Shown here one piece after another: positions 19,600 to 26,859 of a stretch of 64,000 nt of DNA. The stretch covers positions 1 to 64,000 of the forward strand of contig NZ_PDCM01000001.1 in the NCBI RefSeq assembly GCF_008634025.1. Direction: 5' to 3'. Source of the stretch: Streptomyces albofaciens JCM 4342. Lineage in GTDB: Bacteria > Actinomycetota > Actinomycetes > Streptomycetales > Streptomycetaceae. Made by a program: the position numbers and the translations under genes. The notes under the pieces were generated by a model that worked only from the letters and a program-made list of their open reading frames with translations, did no database searches and was not told where the DNA came from. Position 1 is the first letter of the stretch, and every line of letters begins with the position of its first letter.

Positions 19600-19614
19600 T
19601 CAGAGGGGGTTTCA

Positions 19615-19964
19615 TCACCTCGCGGGTATGCCTGTTCGGCTACCGGCGAGGGGGCACACTCGCTCCCCTCTCCGCCGCTGTCCACCCGCCGCCGCGTTGG
19701 GAAGGCATGGGACGAGCGGACGCGGTGGCGTGTGGGCGGCCGGTCCCGGCCGCGGCGTGGTTCGTCGTCCACGTCGATGAAGATCCGCACGGGTCCGTCG
19801 TACGCGCTGCAATGGCAGGTGTAGAGGTACCCGCGCCGATCAGGCGGCGGGGGCGTGACGCCGCGCAGTGGGGCCGGCCACGTTGCCCAGTGGATGAGCA
19901 GGACAGCCGCCGCGCAGCACACGCCGATGATGAACAGGCCCCAGACCAGGTGTGTGCCATTCAC
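19615..19964 (-). CDS. Small single-span membrane protein, copy 1 (C-terminus differs by a 1-base indel)
   Basis: The last gene of the minus-strand operon. GTG at 19964 overlaps the preceding stop as GTGA. Residues 5-27 (LVWGLFIIGVCCAAAVLLIHW) are a membrane helix, followed by a basic, Pro/Arg-rich tail. A run of five G near 19652 (six in copy 2) shifts the end: here the frame stays open to 19464, through the lasso terminator. The copy 2 end (58616) is more sensible and is used here. Function unknown. Confidence 0.5.
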
Positions 19965-20170
19965 GGCCGTATCACCTGGTGCACCGACGGGTCGAAGATG
20001 GTCTGTCCGAGCACTTCGGCGAGTTCTTGCAGCAGCTCGACCGCGCGCTCGACGCTTAACTCGGCGTGGTGCTGCATGTCGTTGATGTGGAGCCACACCG
20101 GCCGCGGGTCGCCCTCCACATAGGTCACGTACACCGGCGGTTCTGCGACCGCCTCGGCAAGGCGCCTCAT
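19961..20170 (-). CDS. Small conserved-looking protein of the HATPase operon, copy 1
   Basis: A 69-residue protein. The ATG at 20170 is coupled to the HATPase stop by an ATGA overlap, and its own stop overlaps the next GTG. It has an N-terminal beta region (PPVYVTYVEGDPRPVWLHIND) and one helix (SVERAVELLQELAEVLG). No family recognised. The tight coupling to an anti-sigma-like ATPase and a membrane protein suggests they work together. Identical to 58963-59172. Confidence 0.6.
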   Translation of the reverse strand: MRRLAEAVAEPPVYVTYVEGDPRPVWLHINDMQHHAELSVERAVELLQELAEVLGQTIFDPSVHQVIRP

Positions 20171-20613
20171 AAGGCAGCGTCCTTTCGGTCGATCGCGAAC
20201 CACACGCCCTTGCGTCGGCGTTCCTCGACATTGGGCTGGTAGACGCCCCAGCGCGACGCGAACGCGTCAACGAGCAGCAGGCCGCGCCCGGTTACGTCGT
20301 CGTGCAGGGGGCGCAGGCTGAGGAGTCGGCTACCGGGGGCGTCGTCCCACACGACCACGCGCACAGAGTTCGGATGCACGGCAACGTCGAGCCGTACGAC
20401 GGCCGTTCGGGTGTGCTGATACACATTCGTGACCAGCTCACTAACCAGCGCCTTTGCGTCGGCGGCGAGTTCGTCGGCGTCGGTCAGGGTCAGCAGGTCT
20501 TCCACCACGGTCCGGGCGATCCTGGGCGCGGTGTCTCCGCTGGGCAGATCGAACCGGAACGAGCGGTGCGCTTCGGGGGGTGCGGGCGGTGGTGCCGGGG
20601 GTGCGAGAGTCAT
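20167..20613 (-). CDS. HATPase_c (anti-sigma/RsbW-like) ATP-binding regulator, copy 1
   Basis: A 148-residue GHKL-fold protein. The N-box is ALVSELVTNVYQHT with Glu59 and Asn63, the D-box VVVWDD (Asp90/91), and the G-box TGRGLLLVDAFASRWG. No histidine-kinase dimer domain is present, so it belongs to the stand-alone RsbW/SpoIIAB-like class common in Streptomyces. These bind or phosphorylate regulators, often near XRE-DUF5753/DUF397 pairs, as here. The Pro/Ala-rich first 15 residues are probably disordered. Identical to 59169-59615. Confidence 0.8.
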   Translation of the reverse strand: MTLAPPAPPPAPPEAHRSFRFDLPSGDTAPRIARTVVEDLLTLTDADELAADAKALVSELVTNVYQHTRTAVVRLDVAVHPNSVRVVVWDDAPGSRLLSLRPLHDDVTGRGLLLVDAFASRWGVYQPNVEERRRKGVWFAIDRKDAAL

Positions 20614-20750
20614 CACTACGTCTCCCAACGCGGTCTTACGCGCTGCGCGCCACCGTGGCCCTGCCGCTCCCCGGGGCACGTCTGAAGGCGTGCGCGAGCG
20701 ACCGCACTGCGGGTTTACCGGCGTGCTGCGCGGTACTACCACGGACCATA

Positions 20751-20782
20751 GGGCCAAAAATGCCCCGGGACAATATTGGCCC
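20751..20782. promoter_or_regulatory. Inverted repeat between divergent HATPase and XRE genes, copy 1
   Basis: GGGCCAA (20751-20757) and TTGGCCC (20776-20782) flank an 18-base AT-rich centre with CCCGGG. It sits in the 240-base divergent promoter region, about 70 bases before the XRE start, and could be an operator. Copy 2: 59753-59784. Confidence 0.45.
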
Positions 20783-20853
20783 CCAGGTTGGTTCGCCCCG
20801 TGGACCAGGTGCACGATTACGCGGGACACTGTGGGCGAGCCGAAAGAGGTGCC

Positions 20854-21708
20854 ATGCCGCCAAGGGACAACCCGACCGCACGCCAAACGCGTCTTGGTGC
20901 CGAGCTGCGAAAGATGCGCGACCTCGCAGGCAAGACAGCCCGGGAGGCTGCTGGCCTCATCTCGACAGACCAAGCGAAGATCAGCCACATCGAAGCGGGC
21001 AGGGTCGGCATCAGCGAGGACCGCATCAGGCGGCTTGCCGTGCTCTACGCCTGCACCGACACCGCGCTCGTCGACGCGCTTTGCGCCATAGCGCGCGAGC
21101 ATCGCGGCCAACACTGGTGGGACGAGTACCGCGGCATCCTGGCGCCCGGCTTCCTCGACATCGCCGAGTTGGAGCACCACGCCACGAGCCTCCGCTGCTT
21201 GCAGCCGGTGACCATCCCTGGCGTCCTACAGACCGAGAACTACGTACGCGCCCTGTTCGCCGGTGTACTGCCCGAACTGCCGGCTGACGAGGTCAACGCC
21301 CGCACCGAACACCGGATGCGCCGCCAGGTGATCTTCGCCCGCGAAACGCCGCCACCGTTTCAGACCATCGTGCATGAGGCTGCGTTGCGTATGCGCATTG
21401 GTGGGCGCAAGGTAGCCAAGGAGCAGTTGGAACGACTGCTTGAGGTGTCCCACCGGCCAGAGATCACCCTGCGCGTGATTCCGTTTAGCAGCGATGATTT
21501 CGTTGAGGTCACTCAGACGGTGATGTACGCCGGTGGCCCAGTCCCGCAGTTGGACACGATCCACCTCGACACCCCTTTCGGCGGTCGATTCTTGGATGCG
21601 GCCGCCGATCTGGACCGGTACCGCCTGTTGCTCGATACAGCCGAGCGTGCGTCACTTAACCCGGACGACTCGCGCAGTTTCATCCACCACATCGCAAGAG
21701 AACTGTGA
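20854..21708 (+). CDS. XRE-family regulator with DUF5753, copy 1
   Basis: A 284-residue protein. The helix-turn-helix covers about residues 12-68 (TAREAAGLI, then QAKISHIEAGRVGIS). The rest is the DUF5753 domain, with the family landmark PGVLQTENYVRALF and a C-terminal PF.GRFLDAAADLDRYR segment. Proteins of this class (WhiJ-like) act with small DUF397 partners in Streptomyces development or stress control; the next gene is such a partner, overlapping by four bases. ATG at 20854 is chosen for its AAAGAGG site and the start of homology. Identical to 59856-60710. Confidence 0.88.
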   Translation: MPPRDNPTARQTRLGAELRKMRDLAGKTAREAAGLISTDQAKISHIEAGRVGISEDRIRRLAVLYACTDTALVDALCAIAREHRGQHWWDEYRGILAPGFLDIAELEHHATSLRCLQPVTIPGVLQTENYVRALFAGVLPELPADEVNARTEHRMRRQVIFARETPPPFQTIVHEAALRMRIGGRKVAKEQLERLLEVSHRPEITLRVIPFSSDDFVEVTQTVMYAGGPVPQLDTIHLDTPFGGRFLDAAADLDRYRLLLDTAERASLNPDDSRSFIHHIAREL

Positions 21709-21920
21709 GAACACCGAGAATGGACTCGAAATTGATATGGCAGAAGTCTTCCTTTTCTGGTGGCGGGGGTGAGCAGTGCGTTGAGATCGCCGAGGCAACC
21801 GGTTCGATCTTCCTCCGAGAGAGTGACGACCCGAACGTCATTGCGACCCTAACTCGGGACAACCTTGGCGCTCTCATCCGGCACGTCAAGTTGGGCGCCC
21901 TGGATCACCGCGCCCACTGA
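21705..21920 (+). CDS. DUF397 protein, partner of the XRE regulator, copy 1
   Basis: A 71-residue protein with the DUF397 pattern: W.KSSFSGGGGEQCVEIA at about residues 11-28 and a downstream IFLRESDDP (usually VRDSKDP). GTG at 21705 overlaps the XRE stop (GTGA); ATG at 21720 is an alternative start. DUF397 proteins are thought to antagonise or modulate the adjacent XRE-DUF5753 regulator. Identical to 60707-60922. Confidence 0.8.
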   Translation: MRTPRMDSKLIWQKSSFSGGGGEQCVEIAEATGSIFLRESDDPNVIATLTRDNLGALIRHVKLGALDHRAH

Positions 21921-21943
21921 ATCCCGCAAACGTCAAGGTAGGC

Positions 21944-21970
21944 AGCTCCTCGCCAGTCGGCGGGGAGCAT
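21944..21970 (+). terminator. Hairpin after DUF397 gene, copy 1
   Basis: GCTCCTCGCC and GGCGGGGAGC form a 10-bp stem with one mismatch and a four-base loop. It ends the XRE-DUF397 unit. Copy 2: 60946-60972. Confidence 0.45.
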
Positions 21971-22009
21971 TCATCATGAGTAGGGAAACAATTCTGCCCC
22001 GGAGCAGGG

Positions 22010-22038
22010 TTGTCCGACGAAGATAGTCGCGCTACGTT
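22010..22038 (+). promoter_or_regulatory. Candidate promoter of the DUF397-like/JmjC unit, copy 1
   Basis: TTGTCC at 22010-22015 and TACGTT at 22033-22038 with 17-base spacing, about 180 bases before the next gene. The leader then contains CCCCTTCCC and GGGAAGGGG, which can pair. Copy 2: 61012-61040. Confidence 0.4.
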
Positions 22039-22218
22039 CGTCGTGCGTCGCCGTTCCGAGACCGCATCCCGCAATGCAGGGTTCGGCGTGCGTCTCTCAA
22101 TGCCGCATGGCATGAGGGCCCGTGAAGGCCCCTTCCCTTTTGTCCTAGCAGGTTGGGGGAAGGGGCTACACGCATTGCAAGTCCTGGCACTGAACGAGCA
22201 GTGCATTAGGAGGACCCA

Positions 22219-22446
22219 ATGAGCGACAATCTGTACGAGAGGCAGGCCGTCGGCCCCTTCGCCGCCCTGTGTGGCGGCGGGGACGAGGGTGACGATTCGA
22301 TGGAAAGCTGCATCACCGTATCCGAGCTGCACGGCGGCGGATACGCCCTCCGCGACTCCAAGCCCGAGGGCGCCGGCCGCGAACTGCGCATGAGCCGTGA
22401 CGAAATCACCGCATTCGCTCGAAAGTGGATGGAGCAGCACGGCTAA
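22219..22446 (+). CDS. Second DUF397-like small protein, copy 1
   Basis: A 75-residue protein with a strong AGGAGG upstream. The C-terminal 45 residues match the DUF397 pattern (CITVSEL, YALRDSKPEG, RDEITAFARKW). The N-terminal 30 residues are different, with a Gly/Asp-rich stretch. No XRE partner lies next to it; it precedes the JmjC oxygenase gene, separated by a hairpin. Identical to 61221-61448. Confidence 0.7.
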   Translation: MSDNLYERQAVGPFAALCGGGDEGDDSMESCITVSELHGGGYALRDSKPEGAGRELRMSRDEITAFARKWMEQHG

Positions 22447-22467
22447 CACCAGCCTCAACGCTCCCCG

Positions 22468-22498
22468 GGGGCACCCCCGAAAGTTTCGGGGGTGCCCC
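22468..22498 (+). terminator. Long perfect hairpin between DUF397-like and JmjC genes, copy 1
   Basis: GGGGCACCCCCGAAA and its exact complement form a 15-bp stem with almost no loop. There is no T run, so it may be a processing site or attenuator instead of a full terminator. Copy 2: 61470-61500. Confidence 0.55.
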
Positions 22499-22531
22499 AC
22501 CTCGTCCGCACAGACGAGAAAGAGCAGGCCC

Positions 22532-23428
22532 ATGCCGCTAAGCGACTTGATCGACAACCCCGCCGAAGTCCTGGCCCACTGGCCGCACGAACCGCTCACC
22601 TTCCACCGCGCCCCCGACACGTTCCAGCATCTACTGACGCTCGACGAGGTAGACGAGCTGATCGATTCCAACTGCCTCGCCATGCGGAACGTGGTTCTCC
22701 TCAAACAGGGGCGGATCTTCGAGGCGTGGGAGTACCACGACCCCAACGACCCGGGGATGCCTCGCCGCAACACCGTGCGTAGGCACATCACCGATGGCGG
22801 CTCAATCTCCCTACGCGAGCTGGAGCAGTTCAAACCGGCCGTAGCGAGGCTCTACGAGGAACTGCGCCACGAGACCGGCTACGGGGTACACATCAACGCC
22901 TACCTCACCCCGCCCGGCGCCCAGGGCCTCAAATACCACTTCGACCCCTACGTCACGCTCGTTCTGCAACTCGCCGGCCGTAAGACGTGGCCCTGCCATC
23001 GTCCATTCATCAAGGCCCCTGTACAGGAGTACGGATCGTTCCACCTCACCGGGTTCACGGCCGAACAGCTCCGCTACCTCGCCACCACTCCGCCGGCCCT
23101 GAGCTTCACCCTCGCCCCCGGTGACGTGCTGTGGCTCCCCCGCGGATACGTGCACTCGCCCTACACCGAGGGAGACGAGACTTCGCTACACATCACCGTC
23201 GCGTTCAAAGAGCGGACGCACCAGTGGCTCACACAGCAGATCGCCGAAGACCTCGTTCAGCGAGCCCTCCAAGACCCACAGATGCGCGAGGAACTGCCGC
23301 CCACCACCCTCATGGGTGACACCCTGTCCGCCATCAAGCAGGCACGCGAGTACCTCATTGGGGCTTTGCTGCTCATGGACCCGGAAGACGCGGTTAAGTA
23401 CGTCCGAGGCGCCGCCCTCCGACCCTGA
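22532..23428 (+). CDS. JmjC/cupin-type 2-oxoglutarate-Fe(II) oxygenase, copy 1
   Basis: A 298-residue protein of the Cupin_4/JmjC class. The iron ligands fit: H136-x-D138 in LKYHFDPYVTLVLQLAG, and distal H208 in WLPRGYVHSP. GRKTW after the first strand pair is typical for the family. Related bacterial enzymes hydroxylate ribosomal proteins, and others modify peptide natural products. ATG at 22532 is preceded by GAGAAAGAG; the open frame extends further upstream through the hairpin, which is unlikely to be coding. As phage cargo near a lasso precursor it could modify a peptide or a host ribosomal protein; the substrate cannot be read from the sequence. Identical to 61534-62430. Confidence 0.8.
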   Translation: MPLSDLIDNPAEVLAHWPHEPLTFHRAPDTFQHLLTLDEVDELIDSNCLAMRNVVLLKQGRIFEAWEYHDPNDPGMPRRNTVRRHITDGGSISLRELEQFKPAVARLYEELRHETGYGVHINAYLTPPGAQGLKYHFDPYVTLVLQLAGRKTWPCHRPFIKAPVQEYGSFHLTGFTAEQLRYLATTPPALSFTLAPGDVLWLPRGYVHSPYTEGDETSLHITVAFKERTHQWLTQQIAEDLVQRALQDPQMREELPPTTLMGDTLSAIKQAREYLIGALLLMDPEDAVKYVRGAALRP

Positions 23429-23450
23429 CCCGCTCGCCCAGGGAGCCCAC

Positions 23451-23852
23451 GTGACGCAGCACTGGCACGCCTATACCTACACCGGCCGCGCCTACCCCGA
23501 CGGTGCAGTCCGCCAAGGGCAGGCCCCCGCGGACTTCCCCCCGTTCCTGGTCGAGGACTGGCTACGTCGGCCGCCCCGCAGCATCGAAGCGACGTTCTTC
23601 GACATCGACCAGGCCGTGGGGTGGTTGGAGACGCAACTGAAACAGAACCAGCCAGTTGACGCCGAGGGAATCCCAATCCCTGAGCGGCTAAGAGCTGCCC
23701 GCGCCCGCCTCGGCGAGCAGGTACAGAAGGACGTGGTGTGGGGCTGGTACACGACGCGCCAAGACTTCGCGTCCCGCGCGCTGATCGCCTGCCCCCGCCC
23801 GAAACGGCACATGTACGCCGACGACTCCCCGCCCCCCTGCCCAACACCGTGA
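23451..23852 (+). CDS. Unknown cargo protein after the JmjC oxygenase, copy 1
   Basis: A 133-residue protein, GTG start with AGGGAG upstream, 22 bases after the oxygenase gene and probably co-transcribed. Acidic N-terminal half with several aromatic residues (HWHAYTYTGRAYPDG), one helix around FDIDQAVGWLETQLKQ, and a Pro-rich end. No family recognised. Identical to 62453-62854. Confidence 0.6.
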   Translation: MTQHWHAYTYTGRAYPDGAVRQGQAPADFPPFLVEDWLRRPPRSIEATFFDIDQAVGWLETQLKQNQPVDAEGIPIPERLRAARARLGEQVQKDVVWGWYTTRQDFASRALIACPRPKRHMYADDSPPPCPTP

Positions 23853-23950
23853 GGGCGTACGACGACGCCCCCGCCGGAGACTTCCCCGACGGGGGCGCCG
23901 CGTTTCGCTGGGCGCGGTATCACCCCCCGGTGGCCCCCCTTTGCGCGCAC

Positions 23951-23963
23951 TGACGTGGAACAT
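23951..23963. other. Phage attachment core, attP-like junction
   Basis: The 13 bases tgacgtggaacat are the last shared by the two copies (62953-62965 at the right end). To the right the sequence becomes an acyl-CoA ligase coding region, in reverse, at its conserved PMFHV motif. Left of the core is phage DNA. The exact crossover dinucleotide cannot be seen. Confidence 0.65.
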
Positions 23964-24653
23964 GGGTGTCAAAGGGAAACAGACATCCCGCGCGGTGAGG
24001 CCGAAAGCATCACCGCAGTTGACCTGCATGGAGTGCAGGTAGATCGAGCGATGGCTGTAGGCCACGCCCTTTGGGTTTCCGGTGGTCCCGGAGGTGTAGC
24101 AGATGCCGGCGGCTGCTCGTTCGTCCAGCTTGGGCCAGTCGTACGAGGTTGGTCGGTCGGCGATCAGTTGCTCGTAGTCGTGCACGGTGGCAGTGACACC
24201 GTCGAGGGCTGAGCGGTCCCCGGGGCCGCTGACCACCACATGCCGTACGGCCGGCAGGTGCGGCAGCAACGGCGCGAGGAGTGGCAGCAGGCTGCCATCC
24301 ACGATGATGATGGGGTCTGCGGCGTGGTTGGCGATCCACACCAGTTGTTCGGCAGGTACCCGCAGGTTGAGGGTGTGCAGTACCGCCCCCATGGAGGGAA
24401 CGGCAAAGTACGTTTCCAGGTGCTCGGCGTTGTTCCACATGAGCGTTCCCACCACGCTCGACTCTCGCACTCCCAGTTCGTCATGGAGTGCGTGCGCGAG
24501 CTGTGCGGCCCGGGCGCCCACTTCGGCGTAGGTGCGGCGGCGGGGATCACCCTCGCCTGTCCAAGTGGTTACCTGAGCTTGGCCATGGACCGTTGACCCG
24601 TGGGTCAAGATCCGTGAGACCAGCAGGGGTACGTCTTGCATCGTGCTTTGCAC
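23964..24653 (-). CDS. 5' half of an acyl-CoA ligase carried next to the integrase (partial)
   Basis: About 230 codons of an AMP-dependent synthetase, GTG at 24653 behind GGAGG (an ATG four codons on is possible). Landmarks are YTSGTTGNPKGVAYSHR (AMP-binding P-loop) and, at the cut end, TPMFHV. By eye it is about three quarters identical to the host gene half at 62966-63655. The 3' half is missing; beyond the core the frame runs on into phage DNA to 23688. If the integrase acts at the core, this half with its promoter would join the host 3' half at attL and rebuild a hybrid enzyme. Confidence 0.75.
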
Positions 24654-24675
24654 CGGGAGCCTCCTTGCGCCTTGC

Positions 24676-24733
24676 TACGCGCGGGTAAGTTCCTGGCGAT
24701 TGTGCTGGTGTTCCTCGCGGTATGTCACTACCC
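24676..24733 (-). promoter_or_regulatory. Ligase promoter segment identical to the host copy
   Basis: 58 bases identical to 63684-63741, although the adjacent ligase coding halves differ by roughly a quarter of their residues. On the minus strand GTGACA and CACAAT lie 18 bases apart and could be -35 and -10. The segment ends at, and includes, the integrase stop codon. Confidence 0.6.
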
Positions 24734-26470
24734 CGCTACGGCTTCGCGGTCGGCGGCGCGGCTCCACAGGTCGGCGGGGGACCAGTCGGGGCGCGTGCCG
24801 AACGGCCCGCGGCAGATCCTCTTGGGGGCCCATGGGTCGGGTTCCCAGACAGGATGGATCTCGGCACGTACGGACTTCAGCTTGCCCTCATCGTCTCGGA
24901 TGTCGTGGAAGACGACCCGGCGTACGAGCTGCCGCAGCATCGCATTCCGCTCGATCGGCTTGAACGTCTCCCACTCTTCAAGCAGGCCGACGATCATTTC
25001 GCGGAAGTCGGAGCGCGCCGGCAGTGCCTCGACCGCGCCCAGCTCCGCTAGTTGCTTGGTCAACGCTCCTTTCTTCCCGAGCCATTTGTCGCGTACGCGC
25101 GCGAAGGAGTCGGACGGGTACTTTTCCGGGTTCAGTGCGTTGTCCTCAACCAACCGGTCGAGGGCGTCGTCGACCTTTTTCAACTCCCGGTTGATCCAGT
25201 CACGTTCGCGCTGGTGTGCGATGCGCGGGTCGACGGGTGGCGCGGTGTCGCTCGGTGTCGCGGGGGCGGCGTCGATGTCGGCGGCGAGCTGTTCCCGTCC
25301 GAGCCAGTCGAAAACCTCGTCTTCCGCCTGTTCCCGCTTCACGTTGATGCCGCCCGGGCAGGCCAGTTTCGACACGTTCTTGTGTCGGCTGCACACGAGC
25401 CAGTGCCCGCGTATCTGCACGCCTTTCACGGTGTCTGAGGCGTGGCTCATGTGGTATCGGCATCGTCCGTGAGCGGTCAGGCCGCTAAGCGTGTAGGTGG
25501 CCTTGCGGGCGCGGGGCGGTATCTTCTTGGATTGGGCGCGGTGGGCTTTGTACTCCTCCCATACGTCCGGCTCGATGATCTTCGGCTGTGCCCCGGGCAC
25601 GAACAGGATTCGCCCATTGGGGCACTTGCTCATGTTCGGGTTTGTGCCGTATCCGCACCGGCATTCCGGGTCGTGCATACGGAGCAGTCCCGCCGCAAAT
25701 CCACTGTCCATGTATCGGGCGATTGTGCTGGTGTGCCACAGGCCGCCGCGGGTCGTTGGGATGGCCAGTTCTTCGTTGAGCCAATGGGCGATGGTGTTAA
25801 GCCCTTGAGGGACTGGGGCGGCGAGCTTCCGCTCGTACATTTCTTCGGCGATGGGCGCGAAGTCGGGGTGAAGGGTGTACCGCTCTTCTTGCAGGCGCCA
25901 TCCGCCCGGCATGGACGGGTCGGGTACGCGGCGCGGATGCCAGGTGTACCCGAAGCGCGGGCGCCCGGTCGCCGGTAGCTGGTTCTTGATGCGGAATTCG
26001 TGGGTCTCGCGCCACTGTTCGCCGGCGCGGTTGCTCTCGAAGTTGCCGAACGCGAAGATCATTTCTCGTTGCAGCTCGCCCACGGCAGTTCGGGCGTCGA
26101 CGGGTTCTGTCGCCGATTCCAGCTCGCCGCCGACGGCTTCAAGACGCGCGAGGGCGGCGGAGTTGCCCGTTCGGTTGCGCCCGAATCGGGAGTATCGCCA
26201 CACGGCAATGCCGCGCGCCTCGCCGGATTCAACGCGCTCGATGGCGCTCATAATCTTGCGCTTGAAGTTCCGGCCGGTCGCGTCGAGGTCAACGACCATC
26301 GGTTCGAGCAGGCGGCGGCCGGTGCGCGCCGCCCATGCCCTGATTGCTGCCTCTTGCAGTTCGGGGCTGATCTTCTCCTCTTTCCACGTGGAGACGCGGA
26401 TGTACCCGATCCAGGCGTCGCCGGTGCCCGGTGCGCTCCGGAATGTGGGTGGTATGTGCAGGTCGCTCAC
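24728..26470 (-). CDS. int: Large serine integrase
   Basis: A 580-residue large serine recombinase. The N-terminal resolvase domain begins GYIRVSTWKEE with nucleophile Ser27; the arginine-rich WRYSRFGRNR follows near residue 95. The recombinase domain covers about 180-330. A Cys/His cluster (C-x-C near 300; CRYH, C and C between 360 and 405) fits the zinc ribbon, and a coiled coil lies near 455-500. The start is GTG at 26470, overlapping the upstream stop as GTGA. Its stop lies inside the 58-base ligase promoter segment. R4 and SV1 integrases are reported to use acyl- or coumarate-CoA ligase genes as attB, in line with the target here. Confidence 0.93.
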   Translation of the reverse strand: MSDLHIPPTFRSAPGTGDAWIGYIRVSTWKEEKISPELQEAAIRAWAARTGRRLLEPMVVDLDATGRNFKRKIMSAIERVESGEARGIAVWRYSRFGRNRTGNSAALARLEAVGGELESATEPVDARTAVGELQREMIFAFGNFESNRAGEQWRETHEFRIKNQLPATGRPRFGYTWHPRRVPDPSMPGGWRLQEERYTLHPDFAPIAEEMYERKLAAPVPQGLNTIAHWLNEELAIPTTRGGLWHTSTIARYMDSGFAAGLLRMHDPECRCGYGTNPNMSKCPNGRILFVPGAQPKIIEPDVWEEYKAHRAQSKKIPPRARKATYTLSGLTAHGRCRYHMSHASDTVKGVQIRGHWLVCSRHKNVSKLACPGGINVKREQAEDEVFDWLGREQLAADIDAAPATPSDTAPPVDPRIAHQRERDWINRELKKVDDALDRLVEDNALNPEKYPSDSFARVRDKWLGKKGALTKQLAELGAVEALPARSDFREMIVGLLEEWETFKPIERNAMLRQLVRRVVFHDIRDDEGKLKSVRAEIHPVWEPDPWAPKRICRGPFGTRPDWSPADLWSRAADREAVAG

Positions 26471-26832
26471 TGTGCCTTCCGTTCGGGTCGGTCGGTGTGG
26501 TGCGGGCGCAGTGTGATCACGTTGCCCGCGACCTGCTCGACGTGGCAGGGTCGCCCGCCTTTCGGGGGCGCGGTGTGCTGGTCGAGGAGGCCGCGCGCGA
26601 CGTGTTCGAGGGCGCGGCGGTATCCGGCGTTGTCCGCTTCCGCGAGTTGGTCGGCGGTGACGCGCTGGGAGTCGCGTACAGCGCGGGTGATGAGCAGGGG
26701 CACGGCAGTGATGACGATGAACAGCCCGACCTGCCACGCGTCGTCATTGTCGACGAGCAGCCCGACGACGCCCAATGCGAGCCCGATTGCGAGCAAGGCG
26801 GGGGCGGTTGCGGCCGGGATTCGGTTCTTCAC
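26467..26832 (-). CDS. Two-span membrane protein upstream of the integrase
   Basis: A 121-residue protein with GTG start. Hydrophobic segments at about residues 8-28 and 33-50 (VGLFIVITAVPLLITRAV) are followed by a soluble basic C-terminus with a short helix. It is translationally coupled to the integrase by a four-base overlap, so the two are made together. No family recognised; possible roles include lysogeny or superinfection functions, but this is inference. Confidence 0.7.
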   Translation of the reverse strand: MKNRIPAATAPALLAIGLALGVVGLLVDNDDAWQVGLFIVITAVPLLITRAVRDSQRVTADQLAEADNAGYRRALEHVARGLLDQHTAPPKGGRPCHVEQVAGNVITLRPHHTDRPERKAQ

Positions 26833-26859
26833 TGGGGGTGCCTCCGTGCGGTTGTGCTG

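Larger units (their letters stand above)
1..23963. repeat. Left copy of ~39 kb-period direct repeat (phage structural-lysis-cargo block)
   Basis: This block matches 38953-62965 base for base apart from small indels. The offset between copies is 38952 at position 36, 38970 at 1289, 38984 at 3134, 38992 at 5425, 39000 at 8019, 39001 at 8812 and 39002 after about 19655. The copies part after position 23963 (62965 in the right copy). The true unit length is therefore about 39,002 bases. Confidence 0.95.

Noticed and set aside
22219..22446. A second RiPP precursor next to the oxygenase
   Set aside because: The C-terminal half matches the DUF397 pattern, and no leader-core layout or cleavage motif is visible.
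23964..24653. Ligase half as an intact chromosomal gene between two prophages
   Set aside because: It ends at the attachment core without a 3' half, and its promoter abuts the integrase stop codon, so no host DNA separates it from the phage.
24676..24733. The 58-base identity as the attachment site itself
   Set aside because: The two phage copies diverge 700 bases earlier, at the core. If crossover had occurred in the 58 bases, the ligase half to their left would be the same in both junctions.
24636..25472. Plus-strand ORFs opposite the integrase
   Set aside because: Antisense shadows with Ser/Arg-rich composition and no RBS; the integrase frame has clear motifs.
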